Source: Streptomyces sp. NBC_01217 | Lineage (GTDB): Bacteria > Actinomycetota > Actinomycetes > Streptomycetales > Streptomycetaceae | Assembly: GCF_035994185.1 (NCBI RefSeq) | Contig: NZ_CP108538.1 | Coordinates: 434,001 to 498,000 of the forward strand | DNA: 64,000 bases | Direction: 5' to 3' | Part shown: in pieces, positions 43,968 to 52,477 of the stretch | Position numbering within the stretch: the stretch's first letter is position 1 | Layout: each line of letters starts with the position of its first letter | Translations under genes and position numbers: made by a program | Notes under the pieces: model-generated | What the model was told of the DNA's origin: nothing | Database searches by the model: none | Seen by the model: only the letters and a program-made list of their open reading frames with translations

Positions 43968-45698
43968 CTACTCGACGAGTTTGCCAACGGTCGAGACCTC
44001 GCGCATGAGCGCCGCGATGTCATCGGGGACCGGCGGTATGCTCTCCCGTTCCACCAGCCCCGGACCGGACCACACCAGGTTGACCTGCAGCGAGGGGTCG
44101 AGATCCGGGTAGTCGGACCGATTGTGGCAGCCGCGGGTCTCGCGGCGTTCGAGAGACGCCTCGATCGTCGCGCGTGCCGCGAGCGCGGCGGACTTCAGGT
44201 CGAAGGCGTGGGCGAGGTCCTGGAAGCCTGCGATGTCCGGGTGTACTCCGGCGTCGGCAATGCGTGCCTCGATCACGTCGAGTTCCGCGAGCCCCCGCCG
44301 CAGGCCGGTCTCGTCGCGCACCACGCCGACGTGCTCCGTCATCGTGTCGCGGACGGCGCGCTGCAGTGAGCGCACGTTCTCCGGGCCGTCGGCCGCGAGA
44401 AGCCCGTCCACCTCCGCCCGCGCAGCGTCGAGCGATTCGGCCGAGCGGCGCTGGGCGCCGAGCCCCGCGGAGTATTCCGCCGCCGCCTCGCCGACGATGC
44501 GGCCGAAGACGAGGAGTTCGATGAGCGAGTTGCCGCCGAGCCGGTTCGCCCCGTGCAGGCCGCTCGACGCCTCGCCGATCGCGTAGAGGCCGTCGACCCC
44601 GGTGCCGTGGTCCTCGGGTCGCACCCACACGCCGCCCATCGAGTAGTGGGCGGTGGGCGCGATCTCGATGGGGGACGTCGTGATGTCGAGCATCTGGAGT
44701 TCGAGCAGTGTCTGGTAAACGCGCGGCAGACGGCTCATGATCGTTTCACGCGGAAGGTGGGAGACGTCGAGCCAGACTCCGCCGTTCGCGGTGCCACGCC
44801 CCGCCTTGATCTCCGTGTACGCGGCGAGCGCCACCCGGTCGCGGGTGGAGAGCTCCATGCGCGCCGGGTCGTAGCGCGACATGAACCGCTCGCCGAGCGC
44901 GTTGCGCAGGATTCCGCCTTCACCGCGCGCCGCCTCGGAGACGAGTGTGCCCGCCGCGTTCTCGGGGTGCAGGATGCCGGAGGGGTGGAACTGGACGAGT
45001 TCGGGGTCGCGGATGCGCCCGCCGGCTTCGACCGCGAGACGGAAGGAGTCGCCCGTGTTCTCGTCGCGGCGCGAGGAGGTGCGTCGCCAGATGCGCGTGT
45101 GGCCGCCTGCGGCCAGGATCACGGCGTCGGCGTGGACGACATAGCGCGTGCCGTCCTCGATGTCGAAGCCGTAGGCGCCGAAGACGGCGTTGTCGTGCAC
45201 GAGCAGTTTCGTGACGTACATGGTGTCGAGGACGGGAATGTCGAGCCGGGCGGCGCGGTCCACGAGGGTGCGCTGGATCTCAAGACCCGTGTAGTCCCCC
45301 GCGAACGCCGTGCGGCGATAGGTGTGCGCCCCGAAGAACCGCTGGGAGATACGGCCGTCCTCCTCGCGGGCGAAGGGCATGCCGTAGCGTTCGAGGTCCG
45401 CTATACCGCGTGCGGCGCCCTCGGTCACGATGCGCACGGTGTTCGGGTTGGCGAGAAGGTAGCTCTCCTTGAGCGTGTCGGCGGCGTGCTGCTGCCAGGT
45501 GTCCTCGGGGTCGATCGTGGCGAGGGCCGCGTTGATCCCGCCCGCCGCGAGCGAGGTGTGCGCATCCGTCTTCGGCCGCTTGCCCACGGCGAGGACGTCG
45601 ACCCCGCGTTCGGCGAGTTCTATGGCGGCGCGCAGGCCGGATCCTCCTATGCCGATGACGAGGACGGATGTGGCGATCCGTCGTTCGGACGTGTACAT
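43968..45698 (-). CDS. SdhA/FrdA-type flavoprotein
   Basis: This 576-residue FAD enzyme of the succinate dehydrogenase/fumarate reductase/L-aspartate oxidase superfamily has the FAD motif GIGGSGLRAAIELAERG. AHTSLAAGGIN contains His47 at the place of the covalent FAD histidine of SdhA/FrdA. QFHPSG, the catalytic region ARGEGGILRN, and HGANRLGGNSL are also present. The C-terminal helical domain is complete. The His argues against L-aspartate oxidase. No iron-sulfur or membrane subunit gene is adjacent, so electron transfer partners are unknown. The ECF41 gene follows at 16 bp and could be co-transcribed. Confidence 0.88.
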   Translation of the reverse strand: MYTSERRIATSVLVIGIGGSGLRAAIELAERGVDVLAVGKRPKTDAHTSLAAGGINAALATIDPEDTWQQHAADTLKESYLLANPNTVRIVTEGAARGIADLERYGMPFAREEDGRISQRFFGAHTYRRTAFAGDYTGLEIQRTLVDRAARLDIPVLDTMYVTKLLVHDNAVFGAYGFDIEDGTRYVVHADAVILAAGGHTRIWRRTSSRRDENTGDSFRLAVEAGGRIRDPELVQFHPSGILHPENAAGTLVSEAARGEGGILRNALGERFMSRYDPARMELSTRDRVALAAYTEIKAGRGTANGGVWLDVSHLPRETIMSRLPRVYQTLLELQMLDITTSPIEIAPTAHYSMGGVWVRPEDHGTGVDGLYAIGEASSGLHGANRLGGNSLIELLVFGRIVGEAAAEYSAGLGAQRRSAESLDAARAEVDGLLAADGPENVRSLQRAVRDTMTEHVGVVRDETGLRRGLAELDVIEARIADAGVHPDIAGFQDLAHAFDLKSAALAARATIEASLERRETRGCHNRSDYPDLDPSLQVNLVWSGPGLVERESIPPVPDDIAALMREVSTVGKLVE

Positions 45699-45840
45699 GT
45701 GTGCTCCTCGGCCAATGTGAGGACGTGCTCCTCATAGCTATGACCGAGCAGCCCACTGATCTGTGACCTGACCCCGCAGAGCCGACGGCACAGAACCCGA
45801 ACGGCCGACACGAGCCATGGAAGGCACTCATCTGCCGAAG

Positions 45841-45881
45841 CCGTGAGGGACAGCCGGACGCGGTCCGGCTGTCCCTCACGG
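45841..45881. terminator. Strong hairpin, 19-bp perfect stem
   Basis: Arms 45841-45859 and 45863-45881 (CCGTGAGGGACAGCCGGAC) pair perfectly around a GCG triloop. It lies 75 bp after the stop of the NDH-2-like gene and insulates the flavoprotein gene downstream. Confidence 0.85.
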
Positions 45882-45956
45882 CGCGAAGACGCCACCGTCC
45901 GGCGTGAGCACAGTCTCTACCGTGCGGCCGGAGCGCCCGGTTGTCCGCCCATGCTG

Positions 45957-47153
45957 TCAGAGGTTGGAGAAGCGGCCTGCCTGGGCGAGGATCTGCTCGG
46001 GGTCGTCGACCGGGGGGTAGATCCACAGCGTATTGATGTCCCGCTTGAGAGCCTTGGCGCTCTCGCCGGTCATCGCGACCGTGCGGTCCCAGCCCTGTGC
46101 GACCACGGCGCCGACCGGCCCGAGGTCAAGGCAGATGCCGTAGGGATCGGGGGTGAAGGGCAGCGGATCAATGCCCAGGAGGTCGGCCGCCACATTGTGT
46201 CCGGCGAACTTCCCCATCGGCTGGGCGTGCTGGCAGCTCTGCGTCGCGTAGCGCCCCTCCTCCGCGATGGCGGCGGCGGTGTCGCCTGCGGCGTACACGT
46301 CGGGGACACCCGTCACGCGCAGATAGGCATCCACGCTCAGCCGTCCCAGACGGTCGCGCTCTCCCGGAATCTGTGCTGTCAGGGAACTGGCGACCATGCC
46401 GGCCGTCCACACTACGGTGGCTGTGGGAATCACCTCACCGTCCGAGAGCGTGACATCCTCGTGGGTGGCCGATGCCACGGTGCGTCCGAGGCGTCGCTCG
46501 ATCTTCAGTTCGTCCACCGCGCCCTCGATCTGCGGGCGCGGTCCGGGGCCGAGCTCCGGACCGAGTACGTCGGCGCGGTCGACCAGGACGACCCGCACCT
46601 CCTCGCCCGCACCGTGCGTCTGGGCGATCGACCGCAGCCGTTCGCCGAGGCCGGTGGCCACCTCAAGGCCCGTGAAGCCGGCGCCCACCACGACGGCCGT
46701 GTACCGGCCCGGGGACGGCGCCCGCTGCGGCAGCCGACGCAGGTGATGATCGAAGGCGGCCGCGGCGGGCAGGGTGTCGACGTCGAAGACGTTCCGGGCG
46801 CCCGGGAAGTCGGGGCGCACCAGCCGGCTGCCTGCGGCCAGCACGAGCTTGTCGTACATCAGGGTCAGATCCTCGCCTGCCCGCCCGACGGCCCGCACCG
46901 TACGCGCCCCGGTGTCGATACCGGTCACCGTCGCGGTGACGCGGCGCACACCGATGGGCCCGAGAACGCGGTCCAGCGGCACCCGCTTGCTCTCCGGCTC
47001 CTCTTCGTAGAGGCGCGGACGCACAACCAGATCGTCACCACCACTGACCAGGGTCACCCGCGCCTCCTCACCTGCCTCACGCATGGCTCGCACGGCTCCC
47101 GCCGCGCTCCACACTCCGGCGAATCCTCCACCGATGACAAGGATGTCCTTCAT
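45957..47153 (-). CDS. NDH-2-like FAD-dependent NAD(P)H oxidoreductase
   Basis: This 398-residue pyridine-nucleotide-disulphide-type oxidoreductase has an N-terminal FAD motif (ILVIGGGFAGVWSA) and a second dinucleotide motif (AVVVGAGFTGLEVATGL). The segments VVWTAGMVAS and DVYAAGDTAA are also present. The layout fits type II NADH dehydrogenases, which pass electrons from NADH to quinone at the membrane. The C-terminus is shorter than classic NDH-2 enzymes, so another acceptor is possible. GGAG lies 6 nt before the ATG at 47153. A small inverted repeat at 47287 lies upstream. Confidence 0.87.
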   Translation of the reverse strand: MKDILVIGGGFAGVWSAAGAVRAMREAGEEARVTLVSGGDDLVVRPRLYEEEPESKRVPLDRVLGPIGVRRVTATVTGIDTGARTVRAVGRAGEDLTLMYDKLVLAAGSRLVRPDFPGARNVFDVDTLPAAAAFDHHLRRLPQRAPSPGRYTAVVVGAGFTGLEVATGLGERLRSIAQTHGAGEEVRVVLVDRADVLGPELGPGPRPQIEGAVDELKIERRLGRTVASATHEDVTLSDGEVIPTATVVWTAGMVASSLTAQIPGERDRLGRLSVDAYLRVTGVPDVYAAGDTAAAIAEEGRYATQSCQHAQPMGKFAGHNVAADLLGIDPLPFTPDPYGICLDLGPVGAVVAQGWDRTVAMTGESAKALKRDINTLWIYPPVDDPEQILAQAGRFSNL

Positions 47154-47286
47154 CTCGTCTCCTGATGCCGCGTTGACGTTTACGCAACATGGACAAGACA
47201 GCGAGGCGAGCTGTGACAGTGGAAGATCCTCCCCTGCCACCGACTGAAGGTCGACGGCCCTCGCCAGGTCACACTCCTGGCGCAAA

Positions 47287-47300
47287 TGACAGATATGTCA
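47287..47300. promoter_or_regulatory. Inverted repeat upstream of the NDH-2-like gene
   Basis: TGACA-GATA-TGTCA is a perfect 5-bp inverted repeat in an AT-richer stretch, 134 bp from the oxidoreductase start. It also lies 144 bp upstream of the divergent STAS gene. TGTCACA at 47296-47302 resembles an ECF41 -35 element, but a good -10 is missing. Confidence 0.3.
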
Positions 47301-47443
47301 CAAATCATGCGAATTGCCGGTCATGAATGGAAAGCCCGTAAAAGGCGATTGCGATCGGAGTGAGGTGACGAGACCGGGGCCCTGCGTCGTCCGGCCCCAA
47401 CCAATGGAAGCGGACGCCCGCATGCAAGCGGAAGGTGAAGTCG

Positions 47444-47896
47444 ATGTTCTCCAACTCCCAGGACCAGCCTGTGTCCCCGTCCCCTCGCCATGACTGCACC
47501 GGAGACCGGCCGAACACCGACTCGGATATCAGGCAGTTCGGCATCCACGTCACGCGTATGCACGGCGGTCGCGTCGTCCTTGCCGTAACAGGCGCCGTGG
47601 ACTGGGCCACTGCGGGCGCGCTGCGAACCACCGCTCTGAAGGAAATCGCGGCGGGCGCCCGGAGGTTGGTGCTGGACTGCTCCTTCATGTGTTTCTGGGA
47701 CTCCAGTGGCATGGGAGCCGTCGCGTCCGCCTACCGCAGCGCGACCCTTGTCGGCACCTCTGTCTCCGTGGCAGGTCTCTCGCCGAGGTTGGAGCAAAGG
47801 TATCGGCTGACCGGGATGGACCGAGTGGTGCCGCTCCACCGTGACGTGCGCACGGCCCTCACTCCCGAGGGCGGTCCGCACCGCGCCGGCCGATGA
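47444..47896 (+). CDS. STAS-domain anti-anti-sigma factor
   Basis: This 150-residue protein has an unstructured N-terminus of about 33 residues and a STAS domain (34-140). The phosphorylation loop is FWDSSGMGAV (Ser87 or Ser88). In partner switching the unphosphorylated form binds an RsbW-like kinase and frees a sigma factor; SpoIIE-type phosphatases reactivate it. The ATG at 47444 has GGAAGG 8 nt before it; the GTG at 47435 is an alternative. A remnant of a SpoIIE phosphatase gene follows. It is a candidate partner for the phosphatases elsewhere in the window. Confidence 0.9.
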   Translation: MFSNSQDQPVSPSPRHDCTGDRPNTDSDIRQFGIHVTRMHGGRVVLAVTGAVDWATAGALRTTALKEIAAGARRLVLDCSFMCFWDSSGMGAVASAYRSATLVGTSVSVAGLSPRLEQRYRLTGMDRVVPLHRDVRTALTPEGGPHRAGR

Positions 47897-47984
47897 CTCG
47901 ACACCGGATCCGTTCCAGAAGCCGCCCGTTGACCACGGACGCGCCCGACAGGCCCAGCAGTGGCCACAGACCCCGTCAGAAGCA

Positions 47985-48330
47985 ATGCATCATGATCTTC
48001 CCTCCGGCCATCCGCAACCTCCTGTGAACCGCGGGTCGAAGGTTGCCGCGCGGACCGGCACCGGCCCGGCCTCTGCCATCGATCAGTCCCTGCCCTCACG
48101 CCTGCGACCGGTTGCCGTACTCCTCCTGCTGGTGGGCGCGATCGCCCTCGACGGGCGCTTCGCCCCGGTCGTGGGCTGGGCAACCCCAACCCTGCTCGCC
48201 GCCGCTTCGGTAGCGGCAGCGACCCTCGCCGGCCCCGTGCTCAGCGGAGGGGTCATCCTCATCTCGGGGGCAGCCAGGATCGGCCTTGGCCTCAACTACA
48301 CCCGAATCGTGGTCCTGAATGATCGGTCGG
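47985..48330 (+). pseudogene. 5' remnant of a membrane SpoIIE phosphatase gene
   Basis: From the ATG at 47985 the frame reads a short polar N-terminus and then membrane segments (LRPVAVLLLLVGAIALDGRFAPVVGW, TLLAAASVAAATLAGPVLSGGVILISGAARI). These match the N-terminal membrane region of the phosphatases at 13051 and 36216. No PP2C motif follows; beyond about 48330 the frame is antisense or non-coding. It is read as a truncated gene downstream of the STAS gene. The right boundary is approximate. Confidence 0.55.
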
Positions 48331-48553
48331 CGCTTCCTTCCTCCCGGGAATTACGCCGGGTTCGACCATGCTCGGCGGCTGGTGGTCACGTCGCTGACGT
48401 ATGCCTGAACGGGCTCCAGCGCCAGGCGGCATCCGGTGTCGGTGTGGCGCACCGTCGCCTCGACGAGTACTGCCGCGTTCGGCGCGGATTCCGCGCCGCG
48501 CCGTCCCGCGGCGGCCCGGAGCCACCGCAGGACGGCGACGACCCCGCGCCGTC

Positions 48554-48575
48554 GGCGGGCCGTTCCCGGCCCGCC
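48554..48575 (-). terminator. Hairpin after the secreted protein gene
   Basis: GGCGGGCCG and CGGCCCGCC form a 9-bp perfect stem with a TTCC loop, 6 bp past the stop codon of the 48582 gene. Confidence 0.7.
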
Positions 48576-48581
48576 GCGCGG

Positions 48582-49364
48582 TCACTTCACCGTGACTGCG
48601 TCTCCGGTGGACACGACCTTCATGGTCGTGGTCGTACCGAGGAATGCCCAGCGCCAGCTGCCCGTCGCGGCGGCTTTCACCGTCGCGCGGAGGTGGCCCT
48701 TGCCGTCCGTGGTCGCCGTCTTCACGGTGCTGTACGACCCGCCGGGCTTCTTGTACTGCAGCTTCACCACCTGCTTGGTGAAAGCGTGGTACTTCAGGTC
48801 CGTCCAGTTGGCCCGCGACAGCTTTCCGGTGACGGTCAGCGTGCCGCCCTTCCTGACCGGCTCGGGCGTGGCGTCCGTGGTCAGGGTCGCGGCGCGCTTC
48901 ACCTTGAACAAGGCGATGCGGTCCGAGATCCAGTAGTCGCGGTCATTGGCCCGGGCCGTGGCGTTGACCTGCCAGTTCCCCGCGACCGCATTGGCGTCCC
49001 AGCCCTCGTTCCCGCTTCCGTAGGAGTCGATCCATGACGGATCGAACTCCATCGTCGCGGTGCACACGGACGTCGTCTTGCTGACCTTCCGGCACGTCGT
49101 GCCGAGGTAGGACACCGGCCCGTAACCATTGCTCGCGTTGTACGCGGACACGTCGGTGACCTTCTGCACCCCCGAGTTGTCCTTGATCGTCATGGTGATC
49201 GGGAACCGCTTGATGTTCTTGACCCCCACAATCACACTGCCGCCACCGTTCACGACGGTCTTGGTGACGCGGATGTCACCGCGCCCTTCCGCGTGCGCGG
49301 CCGGCGCCACCATGATCCCGGTGGTCACCGCCACCACGGAGGCCACAGCGATTCTTCTACGCAT
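48582..49364 (-). CDS. Secreted beta-rich protein of unknown function
   Basis: This 260-residue exported protein has a signal peptide (MRRRIAVASVVAVTTGIMVAPAAHA). It has two beta-rich parts: residues 30-150 with one cysteine pair (TTCRKVSKTTSVCTATMEFD), and an Ig-like C-terminal domain (EPVRKGGTLTVTGKLSRANWTDLKYHAFTKQVVKLQYKKPGGSYSTVKTATTDGKG). The second part resembles bacterial surface/calcium-binding repeats. No catalytic motif is seen. The ATG at 49364 opens the signal peptide and follows GAGGGG. It is monocistronic. Confidence 0.8.
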   Translation of the reverse strand: MRRRIAVASVVAVTTGIMVAPAAHAEGRGDIRVTKTVVNGGGSVIVGVKNIKRFPITMTIKDNSGVQKVTDVSAYNASNGYGPVSYLGTTCRKVSKTTSVCTATMEFDPSWIDSYGSGNEGWDANAVAGNWQVNATARANDRDYWISDRIALFKVKRAATLTTDATPEPVRKGGTLTVTGKLSRANWTDLKYHAFTKQVVKLQYKKPGGSYSTVKTATTDGKGHLRATVKAAATGSWRWAFLGTTTTMKVVSTGDAVTVK

Positions 49365-49467
49365 GTCCCACCCCTCTTCACCCCACCTCATGGCAGGGGG
49401 GAACAGAGTAACGATCACCCGGGACCGCGCCGGTCGTGACCCACCTCGCCCGCGGACCGGCGCCGCG

Positions 49468-50325
49468 TCAGCTGGGTTCCAGGGCGAAGTCGTACTCGGC
49501 ATGCAGGTAGGGCTCGGCGATGGCTGATCCGTCGGGTGCGATGCCAGGCGGCTGTTCGACGAAGCGCACGACCAGCGCGTGCTTCGTACCGAAGACCACG
49601 TCGCTGTCGAGGTACTCGCTGCCCTCCTGGAACAGGTGGGTGATCAGCTTCTGGTGCCCGGGCTCGTCGATGAGGAAGTGCACGTGGGCGGGCCGGAAGT
49701 AGCTGATGTCCGTCCTGCGGATCAGGTCGCCGACGGGGCCGTCCATGGGGATGGCGTACCCGCGAGGCGCGATGGTGCGGATGCAGTAGGTGCCGTCCTC
49801 CCGTGCCCGGTACTTGGCCCGCAGACGGGCTTCGTCGATGTCGGGGATCTGGGACTCGTAGGCGCCGTCGGCGTCCGCCTGCCAGACGTCGAACACGGCG
49901 TTGGGGATGGGGTCGCCTCCGGCGCCGGTGACCTTGCCGGTGATGAAGAGCGGTGTTCCCGGTATCCCGTCCGACATGTCGAAGCCGTAGGGCGCGGCGG
50001 GCGACCCGTCTATGTGGAACGGGCCCAGCACGGTGGCGGGGGTCGCCTGCGGCGAGAACTTGTTGTTCAACTGCACGACGAGCATGCTCAGTCCGAGTAC
50101 GTCGGAGGTCAGGATGAGCTCCTGGCGCTTGTCGTCACTGAGCCGGCCGGCCGCGGTCAGCCATTCGATCGCGGCCATCCATTCGTCCTCGGTCAGCTCC
50201 ACGTCCCGGGCGAACGCGTGCAGGTGGCGGACCAGCGCGCTCATCAGCTCCGCCAGACGTGGCGAGTGCGCGGTGGCCCAGCGCTGGACGGCAAGGTCGG
50301 TGATGTTGTCCTCATTGACAAACAT
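49468..50325 (-). CDS. Intradiol ring-cleavage dioxygenase
   Basis: This 285-residue non-haem Fe(III) dioxygenase cleaves catechol- or hydroxyquinol-type rings between the hydroxyls to muconates. It has the N-terminal dioxygenase helical domain and the ligand set Tyr156 (GAYES), Tyr190 (RGYAIPMDGP), His214 and His216 (RPAHVHF). Length and domain fit hydroxyquinol/catechol 1,2-dioxygenases. AAGGAG lies 6 nt before the ATG. It ends the likely operon IclR - CoA-transferase - citrate-synthase-like - dioxygenase, with a 51-bp gap before it. Choice between catechol and hydroxyquinol is not possible from motifs. Confidence 0.92.
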   Translation of the reverse strand: MFVNEDNITDLAVQRWATAHSPRLAELMSALVRHLHAFARDVELTEDEWMAAIEWLTAAGRLSDDKRQELILTSDVLGLSMLVVQLNNKFSPQATPATVLGPFHIDGSPAAPYGFDMSDGIPGTPLFITGKVTGAGGDPIPNAVFDVWQADADGAYESQIPDIDEARLRAKYRAREDGTYCIRTIAPRGYAIPMDGPVGDLIRRTDISYFRPAHVHFLIDEPGHQKLITHLFQEGSEYLDSDVVFGTKHALVVRFVEQPPGIAPDGSAIAEPYLHAEYDFALEPS

Positions 50326-50376
50326 GGTTGCTCCTTGGTGTACCGCACGACCATCTGCTAACTGGTGTCCACGGCG

Positions 50377-51219
50377 TCAGCCGTTGCCGCTTTCTTCCGT
50401 GGACGGCTCGGGGACGTAGGGGTCCGGGGGGACGGAGGTGTTGTTGAGGTCTACGGAGAGGAAGATGTCGCGCGCGACCGGGTGGCGCAGTTCCTCGGCG
50501 AGCTGCCCGATCAGTCCGGCGGTGCGGGCCAGCAGCGCGAACCCGCGAAGCAGCGGCAGTGGGAGGCCCAGGTCGGCGAGCGCGGCGCCACAGACGCCCG
50601 CTCCGTTGAGCGGCAGCGTTCTGCCCAGAACGGTGGGATGTACCCGGCCGATGGCGGCGAACAGCGACAGGTGCGGTCCGAACAGGCCCTCCTCCGTCGC
50701 GATCCGCATCAGTCTCGGCGTCCGGGGATCGCCCTCCTTGTGGACGTGATGCCCCAGCCCGGGGACGAACTTCCCGGCCGTGCGCTGCTGTTGCACCGTA
50801 CGCAGCGCCACCGCGTCCCAGTCCGCCCCCTCGGACGGTACGGCGCCGTCCAGCGACTCCACCACGTCGTGCAGGAACCGGCCGGTGTCCTCGGTGACTC
50901 CGAGGAATCTGGAGCCGCCTCCGAGCAGGCCAGCGGCAAGGGCGCCCTGGATGGAGTCCGGCGCGGACAGATACGTCAGCCGGGTGACGATGGCCGTGGG
51001 GGTGAACCCGTGGTCGGCAAGCGCGGCGAGCACCGCCTCGAAGACCCGTGTCTCGCCGGGGCTCGGCCGCCGCTGAGTGGCCAGCCAGAACGCCAGCGCG
51101 CCGAAGCCCACCGAGCCCATGACGTCCTCGGCCAGGTCATGACCGAGCAGAGTGATCGTCTTCGGACCGGACGCGCCCAGAGCGGTGGGATACACGGCTC
51201 GGGTCTCCCGCTCAGCCAC
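50377..51219 (-). CDS. Citrate synthase-like / citryl-CoA-lyase-like protein
   Basis: This 280-residue protein belongs to the short citrate-synthase-like family. It has MGSVGFGALAFWLATQRRP, AALADHGFTPTAIVTRLTYLSAPDS, KFVPGLGHHVHKEGDPRTPRL and ALADLGLPLPLLRGFALLARTAGLIGQLAEE. The GLGHHVH...DPR motif matches the His/Asp active-site region of the family. Annotated relatives are citryl-CoA lyases or unassigned enzymes. The GTG at 51219 follows GAGGAG and overlaps the end of the CoA-transferase gene by 8 bp, so the two are coupled and may act on the same CoA ester. Confidence 0.87.
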   Translation of the reverse strand: MAERETRAVYPTALGASGPKTITLLGHDLAEDVMGSVGFGALAFWLATQRRPSPGETRVFEAVLAALADHGFTPTAIVTRLTYLSAPDSIQGALAAGLLGGGSRFLGVTEDTGRFLHDVVESLDGAVPSEGADWDAVALRTVQQQRTAGKFVPGLGHHVHKEGDPRTPRLMRIATEEGLFGPHLSLFAAIGRVHPTVLGRTLPLNGAGVCGAALADLGLPLPLLRGFALLARTAGLIGQLAEELRHPVARDIFLSVDLNNTSVPPDPYVPEPSTEESGNG

Positions 51220-52402
51220 GGTCCTGCTCCTCGGGGGAGGACAGCCACTTGCGGAGCTCGTCGCCGTGTTCGTCGAGTTCCGGCGGCGGCAGCCGGTAGG
51301 CGGCCGGACTCGCGGAGAAGCGGATCGGGTGACGCGTGGTGGGGACCGCGCGCTCGCCCTCCCCCACCGTGACGACCGGCTCCAGCTCGAACCGTTCGGC
51401 CATGGCGAACCCGCCTTCGATGGTGTTGATCGGCCCGCTCGGCACGCCCGCCTCGACCAGCAGCTCGAACCATTCGCCGGCGCCGCGCTCGACCAGCTGC
51501 TCGACCAGCAGAGGCCGGAGCTGCTCGCGGTTGGCCGTACGGTCGGAGTTACGGGCGAATCGCGGGTCGTCGGCGACCTGAGGGATGCCCAGCACCTCGC
51601 ACAGCTTGCGGAACTGGCCGTCATTGGCGGCGGTCACGATGAGGTCGTTGTCAGCGGTGGGCAGCGGTTCGTAGGGGAACACACTGGGGTGGGCGTTGCC
51701 CATGCGGTACGGCACGGCTCCGCTCGCCACGAAGGCCGAGCTGTGGTTGACCAGTCCGGTGAGCGCGGAGGACAGCAGGTTGACCTCGACGAGCTGGCCT
51801 TCGCCGGTCGCGTCCCGGTGGCGCAGTGCCGCCAGGACACCGATCGTGGCGTGGTTGCCGGCCATCACGTCGAATACGGAGATCCCGGCCCGGTAGGGCG
51901 GCCCGTCCGGGTCGCCGGTGAGGCTCATCAGCCCCGAGATGGCCTGGACCATGAGGTCGTATCCGGGCACGTGGCGTCCCGGGCCCGATCCGAAACCCGT
52001 GATCGAGGTGTAGATCACGCCGGGGTTGTCGCGGCGGACCGCGTCGAAGTCCAGCCCGTACTTCGCCAGCCCGCCGGGCTTGAAGTTCTCGATCAGAACG
52101 TCCGCGCGGCGGGCCAGTTCACGCGCGATGCCTGCGTCGGCCTCGTCACGGAGATCCAGCGCGATCGAGCGCTTCCCGCGGTTGATCCCGAGGTAGTAGG
52201 TCGAGACCTCACCCCGCACGGGAGGCATCCAGCTCCGGGTGTCGTCACCGTTCGGCCCCTCGACCTTGACGACGTCGGCTCCGAGATCGGCAAGCAGCAT
52301 CGTGGCGTACGGCCCGGCGAGCACGCGCGAGAAATCCGCCACCAGTACTCCGGAAAGCGGCCCCGCAGCAGCCGCGCGAGCAGACGTGGCACTCTCTGGC
52401 AT
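51212..52402 (-). CDS. Class III CoA-transferase (CaiB/BaiF)
   Basis: This 396-residue enzyme transfers CoA between carboxylic acids. Characteristic parts are GVLVADFSRVLAGPYATMLLADLGADVVKVE, YYLGINRGKRSIALDL, ENFKPGG and the catalytic Asp149 (GYDLMVQAISG). It overlaps the citrate-synthase-like gene by 8 bp. The pair could activate and then cleave or form a C-C bond in a ring-fission product. The acid substrate is unknown. Confidence 0.93.
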   Translation of the reverse strand: MPESATSARAAAAGPLSGVLVADFSRVLAGPYATMLLADLGADVVKVEGPNGDDTRSWMPPVRGEVSTYYLGINRGKRSIALDLRDEADAGIARELARRADVLIENFKPGGLAKYGLDFDAVRRDNPGVIYTSITGFGSGPGRHVPGYDLMVQAISGLMSLTGDPDGPPYRAGISVFDVMAGNHATIGVLAALRHRDATGEGQLVEVNLLSSALTGLVNHSSAFVASGAVPYRMGNAHPSVFPYEPLPTADNDLIVTAANDGQFRKLCEVLGIPQVADDPRFARNSDRTANREQLRPLLVEQLVERGAGEWFELLVEAGVPSGPINTIEGGFAMAERFELEPVVTVGEGERAVPTTRHPIRFSASPAAYRLPPPELDEHGDELRKWLSSPEEQDRG

Positions 52403-52477
52403 CGCCCCTTGCCTCTCATTGTCCGACCAACGGACGTCTGTCCGTTGCTGCGATTCTGAACTCGGACAGTGGCGGAG

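Noticed and set aside
48355..48545. A minus-strand peptide AVLVEATVRHTDTGCRLALEPV that looks protein-like
   Set aside because: It has no start codon or ribosome binding site, is about 40 residues, and matches no family I know. It may be a remnant, but the support is too weak to list.
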